DNA of 44,908 nt from an uncultured Bacteroidales bacterium (GCA_944326225.1 CALVDI010000015.1:1-44908); one strand, 5' to 3'; positions 1-8,113 are shown, counted from the first letter of the stretch. Numbers and translations are program-made. The notes: generated from the letters alone by a model not told the origin.

Positions 1-5
1 TTTTG

Positions 6-31
6 AAAATCGTACTATAAAATCGTACTAT
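6..31. repeat. Two tandem 13-bp repeats at left window edge
   Basis: The unit aaaatcgtactat occurs at 6-18 and again, directly adjacent, at 19-31. Function unknown; it could be part of an iteron or recombinase-binding array continuing to the left of the window. Confidence 0.5.
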
Positions 32-76
32 ATCGCCTTAATGAACGGGAAAAATGAAGAAGTCAGGGCATAAAAA

Positions 77-99
77 AAGCCCTCCGTTCAGGAGGGCTT
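77..99 (-). terminator. Rho-independent terminator after toprim gene
   Basis: Perfect 9-bp stem (77-85 with 91-99, loop of five bases). On the minus strand it is followed by a run of seven T (72-78 on plus are A). It lies 27 bases past the stop codon of the minus-strand primase gene and would end that operon. Confidence 0.85.
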
Positions 100-126
100 C
101 CATTGGCAGATTCGCTTTTTTTTAGG

Positions 127-1014
127 TCAGCGTTTCTTGCCTCGCAAGCAATCATTCAGATCCTTGTATTCGCTATATCGGACAGCTTCGTTGCTGACCC
201 GTTCGCCGTATAGTCCGGCTATGGTTTCCACGGTCTTTTGCCCGGCAAGGTCGTTGTCGAGATAACAATGTATATGCAGGTATCTCTGCAGGTACATCAA
301 TGCCTTTTTCAGGTTGTTTACGGAGTTCATGACAAGGTAGTCGCAAGGCTGGTCTATACAAATGGTCCAGTTGCATGACTGCTTCAATGTCAGGTAAGAC
401 AGAAAGTCCATGAACCCCTCGAACACGCAGACCCGTTCCTGTATCTCTCCGCACTGATGTCCGATCAGGGAGATGTCCTTGTTTTTGATACATCCTTTAT
501 AATAGGCGTTGCGCATTTCATATCCGCCCGAAACATTACCGAACGCGAGGGCAAAATAATGCCGGTCACGCAATTCATAATGGATTTCCTTGCAGAACAT
601 ACGTCCTATGTCAGCATCTATTTTCCGGGACTGAAGGTAAGAGTATAACGCGTGATGCCGTAACGGGACGACAATCAGATTTTTCATATCCGATTCCACG
701 GGACGGGGCGGAAGAGCCTGGAAACGGACTTTCGGCAAAGGCATATCGCTGGAATGCCGCCCGATGTATGCCAGTACCTCGCTTACACTTTCAGTCTGGT
801 AAAGGTATTTACCCAATTCCACGAGGTCGCCTCCGGTGGCCGCCCCAAAATCATACCATTCGTTCAACCGGTCATTGACCTTGAACGACGGCGACTGTTC
901 ATCCCTTAACGGCGAGAGATACCAGTACTGATCCGATTTAATGTATTGCGCATGGTGGCCGAGCTGCGCCAGAAAGTCCACTATGCGTACCTGTTTTGCT
1001 TCTTCTATAGTCAT
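127..1014 (-). CDS. Toprim/CHC2-like DNA primase of mobilizable element
   Basis: A 295-residue protein resembling the N-terminal CHC2-like plus toprim architecture of DnaG-related primases carried by Bacteroides mobilizable elements. The N-terminal part (about 1-80) has the fold signature SPLRDEQSPSF followed by WYDFG and GGDLVELG, but the zinc-binding cysteines and histidine of true DnaG are absent, as is common in element-borne relatives. The toprim part shows the acidic motifs VFEGFMDFLSY (about residue 200) and CYLDNDLAGQKT (about 255). It would help start DNA synthesis during element replication or transfer. It is the last gene of the minus-strand operon before a terminator, separated by 105 bases from the ATPase gene. 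Family assignment is good; its biochemical activity is inferred. Confidence 0.8.
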   Translation of the reverse strand: MTIEEAKQVRIVDFLAQLGHHAQYIKSDQYWYLSPLRDEQSPSFKVNDRLNEWYDFGAATGGDLVELGKYLYQTESVSEVLAYIGRHSSDMPLPKVRFQALPPRPVESDMKNLIVVPLRHHALYSYLQSRKIDADIGRMFCKEIHYELRDRHYFALAFGNVSGGYEMRNAYYKGCIKNKDISLIGHQCGEIQERVCVFEGFMDFLSYLTLKQSCNWTICIDQPCDYLVMNSVNNLKKALMYLQRYLHIHCYLDNDLAGQKTVETIAGLYGERVSNEAVRYSEYKDLNDCLRGKKR

Positions 1015-1119
1015 GGCTGTTTTCTTTCACTTGTTCACACGGAAATGGTTTAGTTTAGTTTTATTCCCTATATATATACATACTAAAGTAAACTGAAATA
1101 TATATGCCCGCGCCCGGCT

Positions 1120-2220
1120 TCATTCTTCATCAAAAAGCCTTGCTTCCGCGGGGGTCATGTCATAGTAGAACAGCTTGTCCTGCTTGACAACAAGTTTCAG
1201 GTTGTCCGTCAGGTACTGCAGCAGTTTTATCATGACACTGCGGCCACGTTTGAAGCCTATGTTTTCATAAGAGGCGATCAGACGTTGCAGTACATTCTCA
1301 AAGCCCCTGATGGGTTTGCCGTCAAAGGCAGCGGAAAGGGCTTCCCGGTGCTGCTCGATGCTCAGCTCCGTAAAGCTTGTCCGTTGCCTGGGCTTCGGGG
1401 TGTCACCGAACGTGTGCCCTTCGGCGATGACCGGGAGCCCGTTGTCGTCCACGGTGAACGCGAAGGGTTTGAACTCCTTTTCCCGGATATGCAGGGCATG
1501 GACTTCACTGACAGACGGATTCTCGTTGCATTTGCTGATGACCAGTACTGTTTCCGCCTTGTTGCTCATCTCCGTACCGATATGGCCTCGTACATTGTTG
1601 TCCCCTTTGTTCAGGTGCAGCACGCAATGGATATGCAGGTCGTAACGAGAGGACCATTCCATCATTTTGTTGATTACCTCCACCGATTCGCTGGTGCTGT
1701 TGATGTCCAGCATAAGATCGCGGATACCGTCAATGATAACCAGCCCGTAACCTTTACCCTGACGCAGGGCATAGTCTATCACACTTATACGGACTGTCGG
1801 AGAATACTCCCGCAGGCAGATGAAATCAAGGTTCTCGCTGTCTGCTGTGGTAGGAAGCCCGGCCAACCGCAGAATACGTTCCAGCACCGTGTGACAATGA
1901 TAGCGGCTCTGCTCGGTATCGACATACAGGATCCGGCGTTTGCCTTCCGGCAGATGCGCCCGGTAGTTCAGCACCTGCTTACCTGCCAGGGAAGCGGCGA
2001 CAAGGGCGGAGACATTGAATGTCTTCTTGGATTTTGCCTTGCCGGTCGATGCACTGAAATTGCCGAGAGTCGCTATGGTCGAATTGTCAATCCAGATAAT
2101 TTGCGGCGGGGTCTCGTATGTATCCGTCGCCTTGATTTGGGAAGCTGAAAGAATATCTGACAGACGGGTCTCTTCCAATCCCATTCCCGTCTTCTGGTCA
2201 GTTCTTCTTTCGTTTTCCAT
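1120..2220 (-). CDS. RecA-like AAA family ATPase (RepA/AAA_25 type)
   Basis: A 366-residue P-loop protein of the type found next to toprim primases in Bacteroides mobilizable elements, probably a DnaB/RepA-like replication helicase. The P-loop region is near residue 60 (ASTGKAKSKKT, a degenerate Walker A). RRILYVDTEQS follows near residue 93 and the Walker B stretch GYGLVIIDGIRDLM near 155-170. A later segment HCVLHLNKGDNNVRGHIGTE resembles the sensor region of the family. The C-terminal 100 residues look like a winged-helix extension (VMIKLLQYLTDNLKLV). Its start overlaps the end of the upstream HTH gene by 23 bases, so the two are probably translationally coupled. Confidence 0.82.
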   Translation of the reverse strand: MENERRTDQKTGMGLEETRLSDILSASQIKATDTYETPPQIIWIDNSTIATLGNFSASTGKAKSKKTFNVSALVAASLAGKQVLNYRAHLPEGKRRILYVDTEQSRYHCHTVLERILRLAGLPTTADSENLDFICLREYSPTVRISVIDYALRQGKGYGLVIIDGIRDLMLDINSTSESVEVINKMMEWSSRYDLHIHCVLHLNKGDNNVRGHIGTEMSNKAETVLVISKCNENPSVSEVHALHIREKEFKPFAFTVDDNGLPVIAEGHTFGDTPKPRQRTSFTELSIEQHREALSAAFDGKPIRGFENVLQRLIASYENIGFKRGRSVMIKLLQYLTDNLKLVVKQDKLFYYDMTPAEARLFDEE

Positions 2221-2593
2221 GGCGTTTCTCGTTTAAGAAGGGTTGTACTGCTGCCGCCTCGTGTGCCATCCGCGTGGCATCATCGACGGCAAGTTCATGA
2301 TTCTGCAGGAGCCATTCGTCCAGTTCCTCCTTGGCAAAGTAGATCATCTTGCCGCGAGGCTTGTAGTGAGGAATCTCCTTGTTGGCCGTAAGTTTATACA
2401 GCATACTTTCTGATACCCCGATGTACATGCAGGCTTCCGAAAAAGTAAAGACCTTTTTGGTCGCGTAAATGTTCTTTTCCAGCAATTCCACCCGTTCCAG
2501 AAAGCTCTCGACCGGTTCCAATTTCCGGATAATCGCTTCAAGGGCCGTGAGCCGTTCGCTCAACCTTTCCATGAATGTCAATCTGTTGGACAT
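2198..2593 (-). CDS. Excisionase-type helix-turn-helix protein
   Basis: The start at 2593 (MSNRLTFMERL) is preferred over an in-frame ATG 36 bases upstream, because related proteins begin with this short helical leader. Residues 1-50 form a predicted coiled-coil helix (RLTALEAIIRKLEPVESFLERVELLEKN). An HTH_17/MerR-like domain follows (TFSEACMYIGVSESMLYKLTANKEIPHYKPRGKMIYFAKEELDEWL). The C-terminus is basic. Such proteins act as recombination directionality or regulatory factors in Bacteroides elements. It lies first in the operon with the ATPase and primase. Confidence 0.8.
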   Translation of the reverse strand: MSNRLTFMERLSERLTALEAIIRKLEPVESFLERVELLEKNIYATKKVFTFSEACMYIGVSESMLYKLTANKEIPHYKPRGKMIYFAKEELDEWLLQNHELAVDDATRMAHEAAAVQPFLNEKRHGKRKKN

Positions 2594-2772
2594 ATTATTC
2601 GTGATTAAATTAGACAATAAGAGATGCACCTCTGTTTGTAACGCGTTGTATACAGAGGCAAAGGTAGAGTGTGAATATCTAAAAGCATTGGATGACAGTA
2701 TGATACCGGTTTGGTATCATATCAGTTATCATACTTTTGCTTTTCACATGGTTGACTTCTTAGCACTTCCTT

Positions 2773-3477
2773 TCATTCCTTCAGTTGACTTACAAACTTT
2801 CTGATATTGTAAGCGGTCGAGGTCATTTTGTTCCTGACCAACGAAAGCGTGGTGGATATGCTCGTTGCAGATATAAAGTGCGAGCCGTCCTTGGATTGCA
2901 GGAAACATCCCCTTTCGAGGACTGATTGCCAGTAAGGCTGGATGAATGAATTCTCGAGAAGGGCATCGAACAGAATGGCCACACGGCGCACGCTGTTCAC
3001 CCGAAGGCTGAAACCTCTCTTGCAGGTGAAGAGAGATTCCATGTCATCCATTGTTACGGGAGAACAGAAAAGATGATAAGTGTTGGCGCAGGAAACGATA
3101 CCGGCCATTTGTTTGCGCGAAAGGCTGCAGTCAAAAGAAAGAGATGAAAACTTTGCCGGATTACAATCGGAGGATACCAGTTCTGATGTGTCATATCTCC
3201 ACTTCAGTTCCATGCACTCCTCGAAAGAAAGACTTGGGGCAGAAAAAAGCGGTTGGATAAGGTGTGGACAGTCGGTCAGTAGTCCCTTGACGATGTGGAT
3301 GTTCATTTCATGACAGTTCCGGCAGACTACATTATTGCAGTCAATGTACCGGTGACTGTTCACGAAATCCTCTACATAACGGCGATACTGTTTGCCGTGG
3401 ATTTTGACCTCTTGTAGATAAACTGTTTTTGCTTCGGTAAGCAGGGCGAAAAGTTCTTTCGCTACGTCCTGTGCCAC
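2773..3477 (-). CDS. Hypothetical protein of mobilizable element
   Basis: A 234-residue protein that I do not recognise as a named family. It is rich in cysteine, with a possible metal-binding pair in VCRNCHEMNIH near residue 50-58. A predicted helical C-terminus (STTLSLVRNKMTSTAYNIRKF) is a style often seen in short proteins located between the integrase and HTH genes of Bacteroides mobilizable units. It is a single gene with about 180 bases on each side. Coding status is supported by length, position and the lack of a better ORF on the other strand. No function is claimed. Confidence 0.65.
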   Translation of the reverse strand: MAQDVAKELFALLTEAKTVYLQEVKIHGKQYRRYVEDFVNSHRYIDCNNVVCRNCHEMNIHIVKGLLTDCPHLIQPLFSAPSLSFEECMELKWRYDTSELVSSDCNPAKFSSLSFDCSLSRKQMAGIVSCANTYHLFCSPVTMDDMESLFTCKRGFSLRVNSVRRVAILFDALLENSFIQPYWQSVLERGCFLQSKDGSHFISATSISTTLSLVRNKMTSTAYNIRKFVSQLKE

Positions 3478-3592
3478 TTCAATGTGATGCGGGTGTTTGC
3501 TCCCCTCAAAAAGAGAGAAGGCTGATGTCAGCTCTTGTCATGTCGATTTACATTTTATTGGTTTATAATAATATATCATAAAGGTATTGTTT

Positions 3593-3612
3593 TCGATTGT
3601 ATCTGCAATCGA
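3593..3612. repeat. Inverted repeat between integrase and hypothetical gene
   Basis: A perfect 7-bp inverted repeat (tcgattg 3593-3599, caatcga 3606-3612) with a 6-base loop in the AT-rich 3478-3659 gap. It has no T-tract; it could be an operator or part of an attachment site. Weak evidence. Confidence 0.3.
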
Positions 3613-3659
3613 TGACGCCATTAATATTGTAAATTTGACATGATATGGTATATCATTGG

Positions 3660-4793
3660 TCACTCAAACAAACCATTGACCAGGTTTACCGCATCATCCT
3701 TTTTCTGGTTGATGATTTTGGCATACACCTGTGTCATTTTTACGTCAGCATGGCCGAGCAGCTTTGATGTTGTATATAAGTCTGCTCCGAGAGTCAGCAT
3801 CATCGTCGCGAACGTGTGCCGCGCTGTATGGAATGTAAAACGCTTGCTTATTCCCGCCGCTTTTGCCCATGGCTTGATAAGAAGATTGACCATTGTAGGG
3901 GACGGTAAGTCAAACACATTGTCATCAGGAGTTTTGTCCCCACGTGCAGGCATCCACTTCAATGCTTCCGGGGAAAGGGGAAGATAAATCGGTTCCTTGG
4001 TTTTCTGCATGGAAACCGACAGGCGGTATTGCCCACGGTCAACGAATACATCTTTCCATTGTAACTTGATTATATCGCTAATTCGAAGTCCACAAAAACA
4101 AGAAAACAGGTAGGCTCCTTTCACAGCTTCATTTTTCATCGGGGTGGCAATCAATGCACGTACCTCTTCAATGGTCATGTATGACCGCTTGCTTTCAGGA
4201 AGGCGAATCTTGTCTGAATTACTGATTTTCGTAAAAGGATTGGACTTGATGACCTCGGCTCTGACAGCCGCATTCAAGGCTCCGTTCAATACCCGATAAT
4301 AAGTATGCAGTGTGTAATTCGACACTCGTTTACCTTTGGAACGGTATTCAGTTTGAAGGTAGTCAAGATAATTTTGGCAGAACGCCTTGTCTATTTGATC
4401 CATCAACATACGTTCTCCCGCGTAATCCTTCAAGATGCGTATCGTGACATCAATTTGATTACCGTCCTTTTTACCTCGCTTGGCCTGGTTCTCCTTGTAG
4501 GTGTTCATCCAGTCAAGCAGGTAAACTCTTTCCTTAGTTTCTATACCAGCCTCGCCGTTGGTCAACTCGATAATTCGTTTGGACTTGATGGCATTGGCGG
4601 CATTCATTGTCGCCTGATTTTGCCGACGGGCATTGTTATCCGTTTCCGGAATGAGGTACAACTTAAGATATTCGTATGTCCGTTTGCCGAAACGGTATAT
4701 ATCAAGATACAAACTCTGGCTTCCGTCTGCCAGTTTCTTTGCCCGAAGGCGGACAGGCTCTTTTACTTTTGTAGGCTTCTTTATTCTTGGCAT
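3660..4793 (-). CDS. Tyrosine recombinase (element integrase)
   Basis: A phage-integrase family recombinase of 377 residues. The start at 4793 (MPRIKKPTKVKEP) is chosen because the 40 upstream in-frame codons encode a hydrophobic non-homologous stretch and a -7 promoter box lies at 4823-4830. The arm-binding domain spans about 1-90, the core SAM-like domain about 90-195 and the catalytic domain 200-377. All catalytic residues are visible: Arg237 (CGLRISD), Lys265 (QKTKEP), His322 and Arg325 (HTARHTF), His348 (LLGHAD) and nucleophile Tyr357 (QVYAK). It should catalyse integration and excision of the mobilizable element whose maintenance genes lie at 127-3477. Confidence 0.93.
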   Translation of the reverse strand: MPRIKKPTKVKEPVRLRAKKLADGSQSLYLDIYRFGKRTYEYLKLYLIPETDNNARRQNQATMNAANAIKSKRIIELTNGEAGIETKERVYLLDWMNTYKENQAKRGKKDGNQIDVTIRILKDYAGERMLMDQIDKAFCQNYLDYLQTEYRSKGKRVSNYTLHTYYRVLNGALNAAVRAEVIKSNPFTKISNSDKIRLPESKRSYMTIEEVRALIATPMKNEAVKGAYLFSCFCGLRISDIIKLQWKDVFVDRGQYRLSVSMQKTKEPIYLPLSPEALKWMPARGDKTPDDNVFDLPSPTMVNLLIKPWAKAAGISKRFTFHTARHTFATMMLTLGADLYTTSKLLGHADVKMTQVYAKIINQKKDDAVNLVNGLFE

Positions 4794-4822
4794 ATCGATC
4801 CTTTCATATTTTGTTTCTGCTA

Positions 4823-4830
4823 CAAAGATA
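4823..4830 (-). promoter_or_regulatory. -7 box for the integrase gene
   Basis: The minus strand reads TATCTTTG, a perfect match to the Bacteroidota -7 consensus TAnnTTTG, 29 bases before the integrase ATG at 4793. No convincing -33 TTTG at standard spacing. Confidence 0.55.
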
Positions 4831-5106
4831 TGAATAAAGGCCGATATTGAGAAACAAACAAGAAACAAAATTGTACCGAAAAAGAGCCAATCAACTGAAA
4901 AGAATGAAAACAACTGAAAACATCAAATGCAGTGTAATGTATTGTAAATAAGAGGTTTTATTTGCACTTATTTGGCTCTTGTTTTCATTTTATACCTTTA
5001 CTTTACAAATCTGACAAATTCAAAAATACAGGGACTATTGCGTGAGGCTTATGCTATGCCTTATAGCGTGAGCCCATGCATGTTTCTGTATTGGGCTTTG
5101 TCAGAG

Positions 5107-5155
5107 CCTCCATCCGAAGCTGCGTGGGTTTCACGCTTCTTCAATTTTAAGGAGG
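5107..5155 (+). promoter_or_regulatory. Strong Shine-Dalgarno with possible sequestering hairpin
   Basis: AAGGAGG lies at 5149-5155, four bases before the ATG at 5160; this is unusual for Bacteroidota, whose genes rarely use a Shine-Dalgarno. The complementary cctcc is at 5107-5111. Between them gaagc (5116-5120) pairs with gcttc (5135-5139), and gcgtg (5122-5126) with cacgc (5132-5136) as an alternative. This layout allows an mRNA structure that masks the ribosome binding site, as in translational attenuators. Confidence 0.4.
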
Positions 5156-5159
5156 AACA

Positions 5160-5585
5160 ATGAAAGGCAAGGCAAAGTTACAGGCAGTGGTAGCAATGAC
5201 ATTGGACGGCTCGGTCCCTGTGGAGGGACATCCTATAATGGAATGGATGCAGTCCAACAGTCAAGGTTTCCGGTATTGGCGAAAACGCAGTACCAGACAA
5301 CTGTTTCCCGGCTATCCGCTGGTCGATCTTATCTGCGAGAAAGAAACGGCCGATTCTTCCACCGTCTTCCATACGGAAATATATAATACAGAAACAGCTG
5401 AACTTCTGAGAGGTCTCTCACTTTACCAGCTCATAGACGAACTGATCATATTCCTTATACCCTTGGTCAGTACTTCCCACTTATCCATATCCGCCCACCT
5501 CCCGTCAGGTAACTGGCGGCTTGTCAAATCCAAGACTTTCCGGAACGGTGTGTGCCGCCTGAATTATTGCAGAATATTGCAATAG
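5160..5585 (+). CDS. RibD C-terminal/dihydrofolate reductase-like protein
   Basis: A 141-residue protein whose N-terminus (LQAVVAMTLDGSV) and C-terminus (WRLVKSKTFRNGVCRLNYCRI) match the ends of the RibD-C/DHFR-like fold found in Bacteroides accessory regions. The middle has the helix LYQLIDELIIFLIPLV. It is short for this fold, and the central nucleotide-binding loop is not obvious, so it may be a compact or degenerate reductase. The start is set by the strong ribosome binding site directly upstream. It is followed by 205 bases containing a duplicated 16-bp motif, then three HTH genes. Substrate unknown. Confidence 0.6.
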   Translation: MKGKAKLQAVVAMTLDGSVPVEGHPIMEWMQSNSQGFRYWRKRSTRQLFPGYPLVDLICEKETADSSTVFHTEIYNTETAELLRGLSLYQLIDELIIFLIPLVSTSHLSISAHLPSGNWRLVKSKTFRNGVCRLNYCRILQ

Positions 5586-5604
5586 ACCATTGCAGAATAT
5601 TGCA
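5566..5604. repeat. Duplicated 16-bp motif attgcagaatattgca
   Basis: Identical 16-bp copies at 5566-5581 and 5589-5604, offset by 23 bp, with a partial tgcaatat copy just after (5607-5614). The motif is partly palindromic (tgcaatattctgca on the other strand). The first copy overlaps the end of the RibD-like gene. It sits upstream of the HTH operon, so it is a candidate binding site for those HTH proteins or for a recombinase. Confidence 0.55.
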
Positions 5605-5790
5605 TTTGCAATATGCCCTTCGGCCCTCTTTCGGGAAAACAGATTTTTTATTTCTATGGTATTCAGTGCTTTGCTTGTTGTCAGACGAGTAATCTGCCGC
5701 ATTGGTCTATGATTTGGCCTTTATTATACCGAAGCCTGTTGCGCAACAGAGTGAGAAACGAAGTATTCATCCACTAAAACAGAATTCAGT

Positions 5791-6114
5791 ATGATACAGA
5801 TAGACCGGGAGACATTTCAGATGATGCTCCACCAGATTATGGAACGCTTCGACAGAATCGAGAATCGGCTGAGCCGCATGAACCGGCAAACGGCCGCCCT
5901 TGAAGGCGACAAACTGCTCGATAACCAGGACATGTGCGAGCTGCTCGGCGTGACCAAGCGCACCCTTGCGCGTTACCGTCAGAAGAAACTCGTGACCTAT
6001 TACATGATTGACGGCCGTACTTATTACAAAGCATCCGAAGTTCAGGACTTCCTGAACATGAAGGGAAAGATACTGCCAGCAACAATTAGGAAACAACTGG
6101 GTTTTCAATCTTAA
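5791..6114 (+). CDS. Excisionase-like HTH protein 1
   Basis: A 107-residue protein of the HTH_17 type. An N-terminal amphipathic helix (about 1-35, MLHQIMERFDRIENRLSRM) is followed by the DNA-binding domain DNQDMCELLGVTKRTLARYRQKKLVTYYMIDGR, ending with the wing strand YYKASEVQDFL. It is the first of three related genes: 12 bases separate it from the second, which overlaps the third by four bases. Xis2c/Xis2d of the CTnDOT excision operon are small basic HTH proteins of this general kind, so a role in excision or in control of the integrases is likely, but specific orthology is not shown. Confidence 0.8.
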   Translation: MIQIDRETFQMMLHQIMERFDRIENRLSRMNRQTAALEGDKLLDNQDMCELLGVTKRTLARYRQKKLVTYYMIDGRTYYKASEVQDFLNMKGKILPATIRKQLGFQS

Positions 6115-6126
6115 TCAGACAGTCGT

Positions 6127-6420
6127 ATGGAAATAATATGTATAGACAAAAAGACTTTTGACGAGTTCCGGAAGCGTTTCTGCGAGCTTGAAGGACGGCT
6201 GACCCGGCTGTACCACTTGGGTGGGGACATTGGTCTGAAGAATTGGATGGACAACCAGGACGTCTGTAATGTGCTCCACATATCGAAGAGGACATTGCAG
6301 GTGTATCGTGACAAGGGGCTTCTGCCTTTCACACGCATCAAGCACAAGATGTTCTACAAGCCTGAAGACGTACAGAAACTGTTGAAATCAAGTTATCACC
6401 CCGTAAAAAGCATACAATGA
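6127..6420 (+). CDS. Excisionase-like HTH protein 2
   Basis: A 97-residue paralogue of the preceding gene. After a short N-terminal segment (about 1-40) it has the same DNA-binding core, MDNQDVCNVLHISKRTLQVYRDKGLL, and wing MFYKPEDVQKLL. Its stop codon overlaps the start of the next gene (ATGA at 6417-6420), which indicates one operon. The DNQDxC...KRTL motif is shared with protein 1, and RRTL is seen in protein 3, so the three arose by duplication. Likely a recombination directionality or regulatory factor. Confidence 0.8.
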   Translation: MEIICIDKKTFDEFRKRFCELEGRLTRLYHLGGDIGLKNWMDNQDVCNVLHISKRTLQVYRDKGLLPFTRIKHKMFYKPEDVQKLLKSSYHPVKSIQ

Positions 6421-6728
6421 GTTACCATTTTACAGATAGGAGAGACCCTCACGTCGAAGTCCTTTTCCAGGGGCTGGAAAATTTAGAAAGCATGCTGTCC
6501 GACATGGAGAAGACTCCCAAGCCGATATTTAAAGGTGCATGTTTCTTAACTGACGAGGAACTGTCCGGCATACTCAGGGTAAGCCGGCGGACCTTGCAGG
6601 AGTACCGCACGCTCGGTGTCATACCTTATTACCTTCTTCAGGGAAAAGTGCTCTACAAAGAATCCGACATTCAGAAAATTCTGGATGATGCCTACAAGAG
6701 ATGTCGGGAAGAACAGAGGTGGGTATAG
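6417..6728 (+). CDS. Excisionase-like HTH protein 3
   Basis: A 103-residue third paralogue. The HTH core is LTDEELSGILRVSRRTLQEYRTLGVIPYYLLQGK and the wing VLYKESDIQKILDDAY. The N-terminal 40 residues differ from those of the other two, suggesting different partners. It overlaps the second HTH gene by four bases and is followed after 14 bases by a strong bidirectional terminator. Role inferred from family and position opposite two convergent integrase genes. Confidence 0.78.
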   Translation: MSYHFTDRRDPHVEVLFQGLENLESMLSDMEKTPKPIFKGACFLTDEELSGILRVSRRTLQEYRTLGVIPYYLLQGKVLYKESDIQKILDDAYKRCREEQRWV

Positions 6729-6742
6729 TATAAGACAGAAAT

Positions 6743-6781
6743 AAATGGAGAAACGGCTCAGACGATCGCTTCTCCATTTTT
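6743..6781. terminator. Bidirectional terminator between HTH operon and integrase pair
   Basis: A 10-bp perfect stem (6743-6752 aaatggagaa, 6770-6779 ttctccattt) followed by T's on the plus strand and flanked by A's upstream that become T's on the minus strand. It lies between convergent genes ending at 6728 (plus) and 6803 (minus), so it can serve both. Confidence 0.8.
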
Positions 6782-6802
6782 CACAACTAATTTCACGGAA
6801 GA

Positions 6803-8089
6803 TTAATACTGTTTCCGCTTTTCCTTTTCAAACTCTTCCTCATAAAGGAATGTTTCCCGGTTGACGGAGGAATCTTTCAGCTTTTTCATGTCTTCCTCCA
6901 CTTTTTTGTCGGTAACTTTCGCATAAATCTGTGTTGTTTTTATACGCATGTGTCCCATCATACGGGCAACTGTCTCTATCGGCACACCCAACGAGAGCGT
7001 GATATGGGTTCCGAAATTATGCCGTGCCTGATGGAAGGTCAGCGGGAAGCCGTATTCCTTTCCCAGTTCTCTGACCAGCATGATAAAATATCCGCGTTTG
7101 TAGAGGTTGAACACCTTATCACTGTTTCTTTGATCTTTATACTTTTCAATTATCCTCATCGGAATGTCCAATAACCGGACGGAGGACAGGGTATCCGTCT
7201 TCTGCCGGTGAATATGAATCCACCAGGAACCGTCATCTGACTGTGTAAGGTCGTTGACTGTCAGTCTTTTCAAATCAGCATAGGCCAGTCCGGTGAACGT
7301 CGAAAAGATGAACATGTCCCGGACGAATTGCAGCTGAGGTTTTTCCACCGGAGTCTCCATCAGTTTCTTCAGGTCTTCCAGCCTCATGTGCCGGCTTTTG
7401 CGCCCGGGCAGTTGCGGGTGCAACCGACAATAAGGATCCCTACGGAGCGTCCCCTGGCTCACGGCCCGCATGGTCATCTTCTTCAAACGGTAAAGATGCT
7501 CATGCACTGTCTTGGGGCTCATGTGGCAGTCCGTGCGCAGGAATACCTCAAAGTCGTCATAGAAAACACGGTCAAGACTGCGTAATGTCACATCCTCCAC
7601 GCCCTTTTTCTCATGCACGAAAGCAGACAGATGTTTGTACGACCGCATATAGGAATCATAGGTTTCCTTGATGCGGTCAACTCCTATCCGTTTCCTGTAT
7701 TCCTCGTTGTGCTCCCGGAAAAGGGCAAGCAGGGTAAGCGGCTTCTGTCCGACACCCTTTACCTCATTCTTCACAAGTTCAGCCGTGATGAAGCCGAGAC
7801 TGTCCTTTATCCGCCGGTAATGTCCTTCAATCTCGGTGGTCAGTTCGTCTATGGCTCTGTTCACGGTCACTGCATTCGCACTGCGCCCATCGGCGCGTCC
7901 TCTTTCCGAATTCCAGATGGCGGGATTGACAGACACTTTCGTCCCGATCTGCTCCCATTCTGCGTCTATGCTGACCTTGCACAGCAACTGGCATGTGCCG
8001 TCCTTGCGGATTTTCGTGCGGTTGATATAGAAAAGTACCGCAAAGGTGCTGCGGTGCCTTATGACATTGTTGTCTGTATTCTTTTTCAT
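6803..8089 (-). CDS. Tyrosine recombinase lacking canonical first arginine (IntDOT-like)
   Basis: A 428-residue integrase with an N-terminal arm-binding domain (about 1-110), a SAM-like core (about 115-215) and a catalytic domain (about 225-410). Lys297, His353 and Arg356 (HQARHNF), His380 (MMGHMRI) and Tyr389 (QIYAK) are present. At the Arg-I position, however, the sequence is TGLAYAD, with Ala269. Loss of Arg-I is known for IntDOT of CTnDOT, which accepts some sequence mismatch in its crossover region, so this enzyme likely belongs to that group. It is 24 bases downstream of the next integrase in the same direction, so both are probably made from one transcript and may act together. The C-terminus has a charged tail (EEEFEKEKRKQY). 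Confidence 0.9.
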   Translation of the reverse strand: MKKNTDNNVIRHRSTFAVLFYINRTKIRKDGTCQLLCKVSIDAEWEQIGTKVSVNPAIWNSERGRADGRSANAVTVNRAIDELTTEIEGHYRRIKDSLGFITAELVKNEVKGVGQKPLTLLALFREHNEEYRKRIGVDRIKETYDSYMRSYKHLSAFVHEKKGVEDVTLRSLDRVFYDDFEVFLRTDCHMSPKTVHEHLYRLKKMTMRAVSQGTLRRDPYCRLHPQLPGRKSRHMRLEDLKKLMETPVEKPQLQFVRDMFIFSTFTGLAYADLKRLTVNDLTQSDDGSWWIHIHRQKTDTLSSVRLLDIPMRIIEKYKDQRNSDKVFNLYKRGYFIMLVRELGKEYGFPLTFHQARHNFGTHITLSLGVPIETVARMMGHMRIKTTQIYAKVTDKKVEEDMKKLKDSSVNRETFLYEEEFEKEKRKQY

Positions 8090-8113
8090 ATTGACTTATT
8101 CCATTTAAGATTA

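Larger units (their letters stand above)
4794..5159. other. Intergenic junction between the two island modules
   Basis: No convincing gene is seen. The left part holds the minus-strand integrase promoter. A plus-strand candidate promoter consists of TTTG at 4971-4974, an 18-base spacer and TACCTTTA at 4993-5000 (one mismatch). From 5041 onward there are several short inverted repeats, and just before the next gene a stem-loop (5116-5139) and a strong ribosome binding site. The right end of the mobilizable element is probably in this stretch. Confidence 0.4.

Noticed and set aside
4972..5163. 63-codon frame ending in the start codon of the RibD-like gene
   Set aside because: Could be a leader peptide because of the ATGA overlap, but it has no ribosome binding site and its sequence includes the hairpin-rich region; listed only as intergenic.
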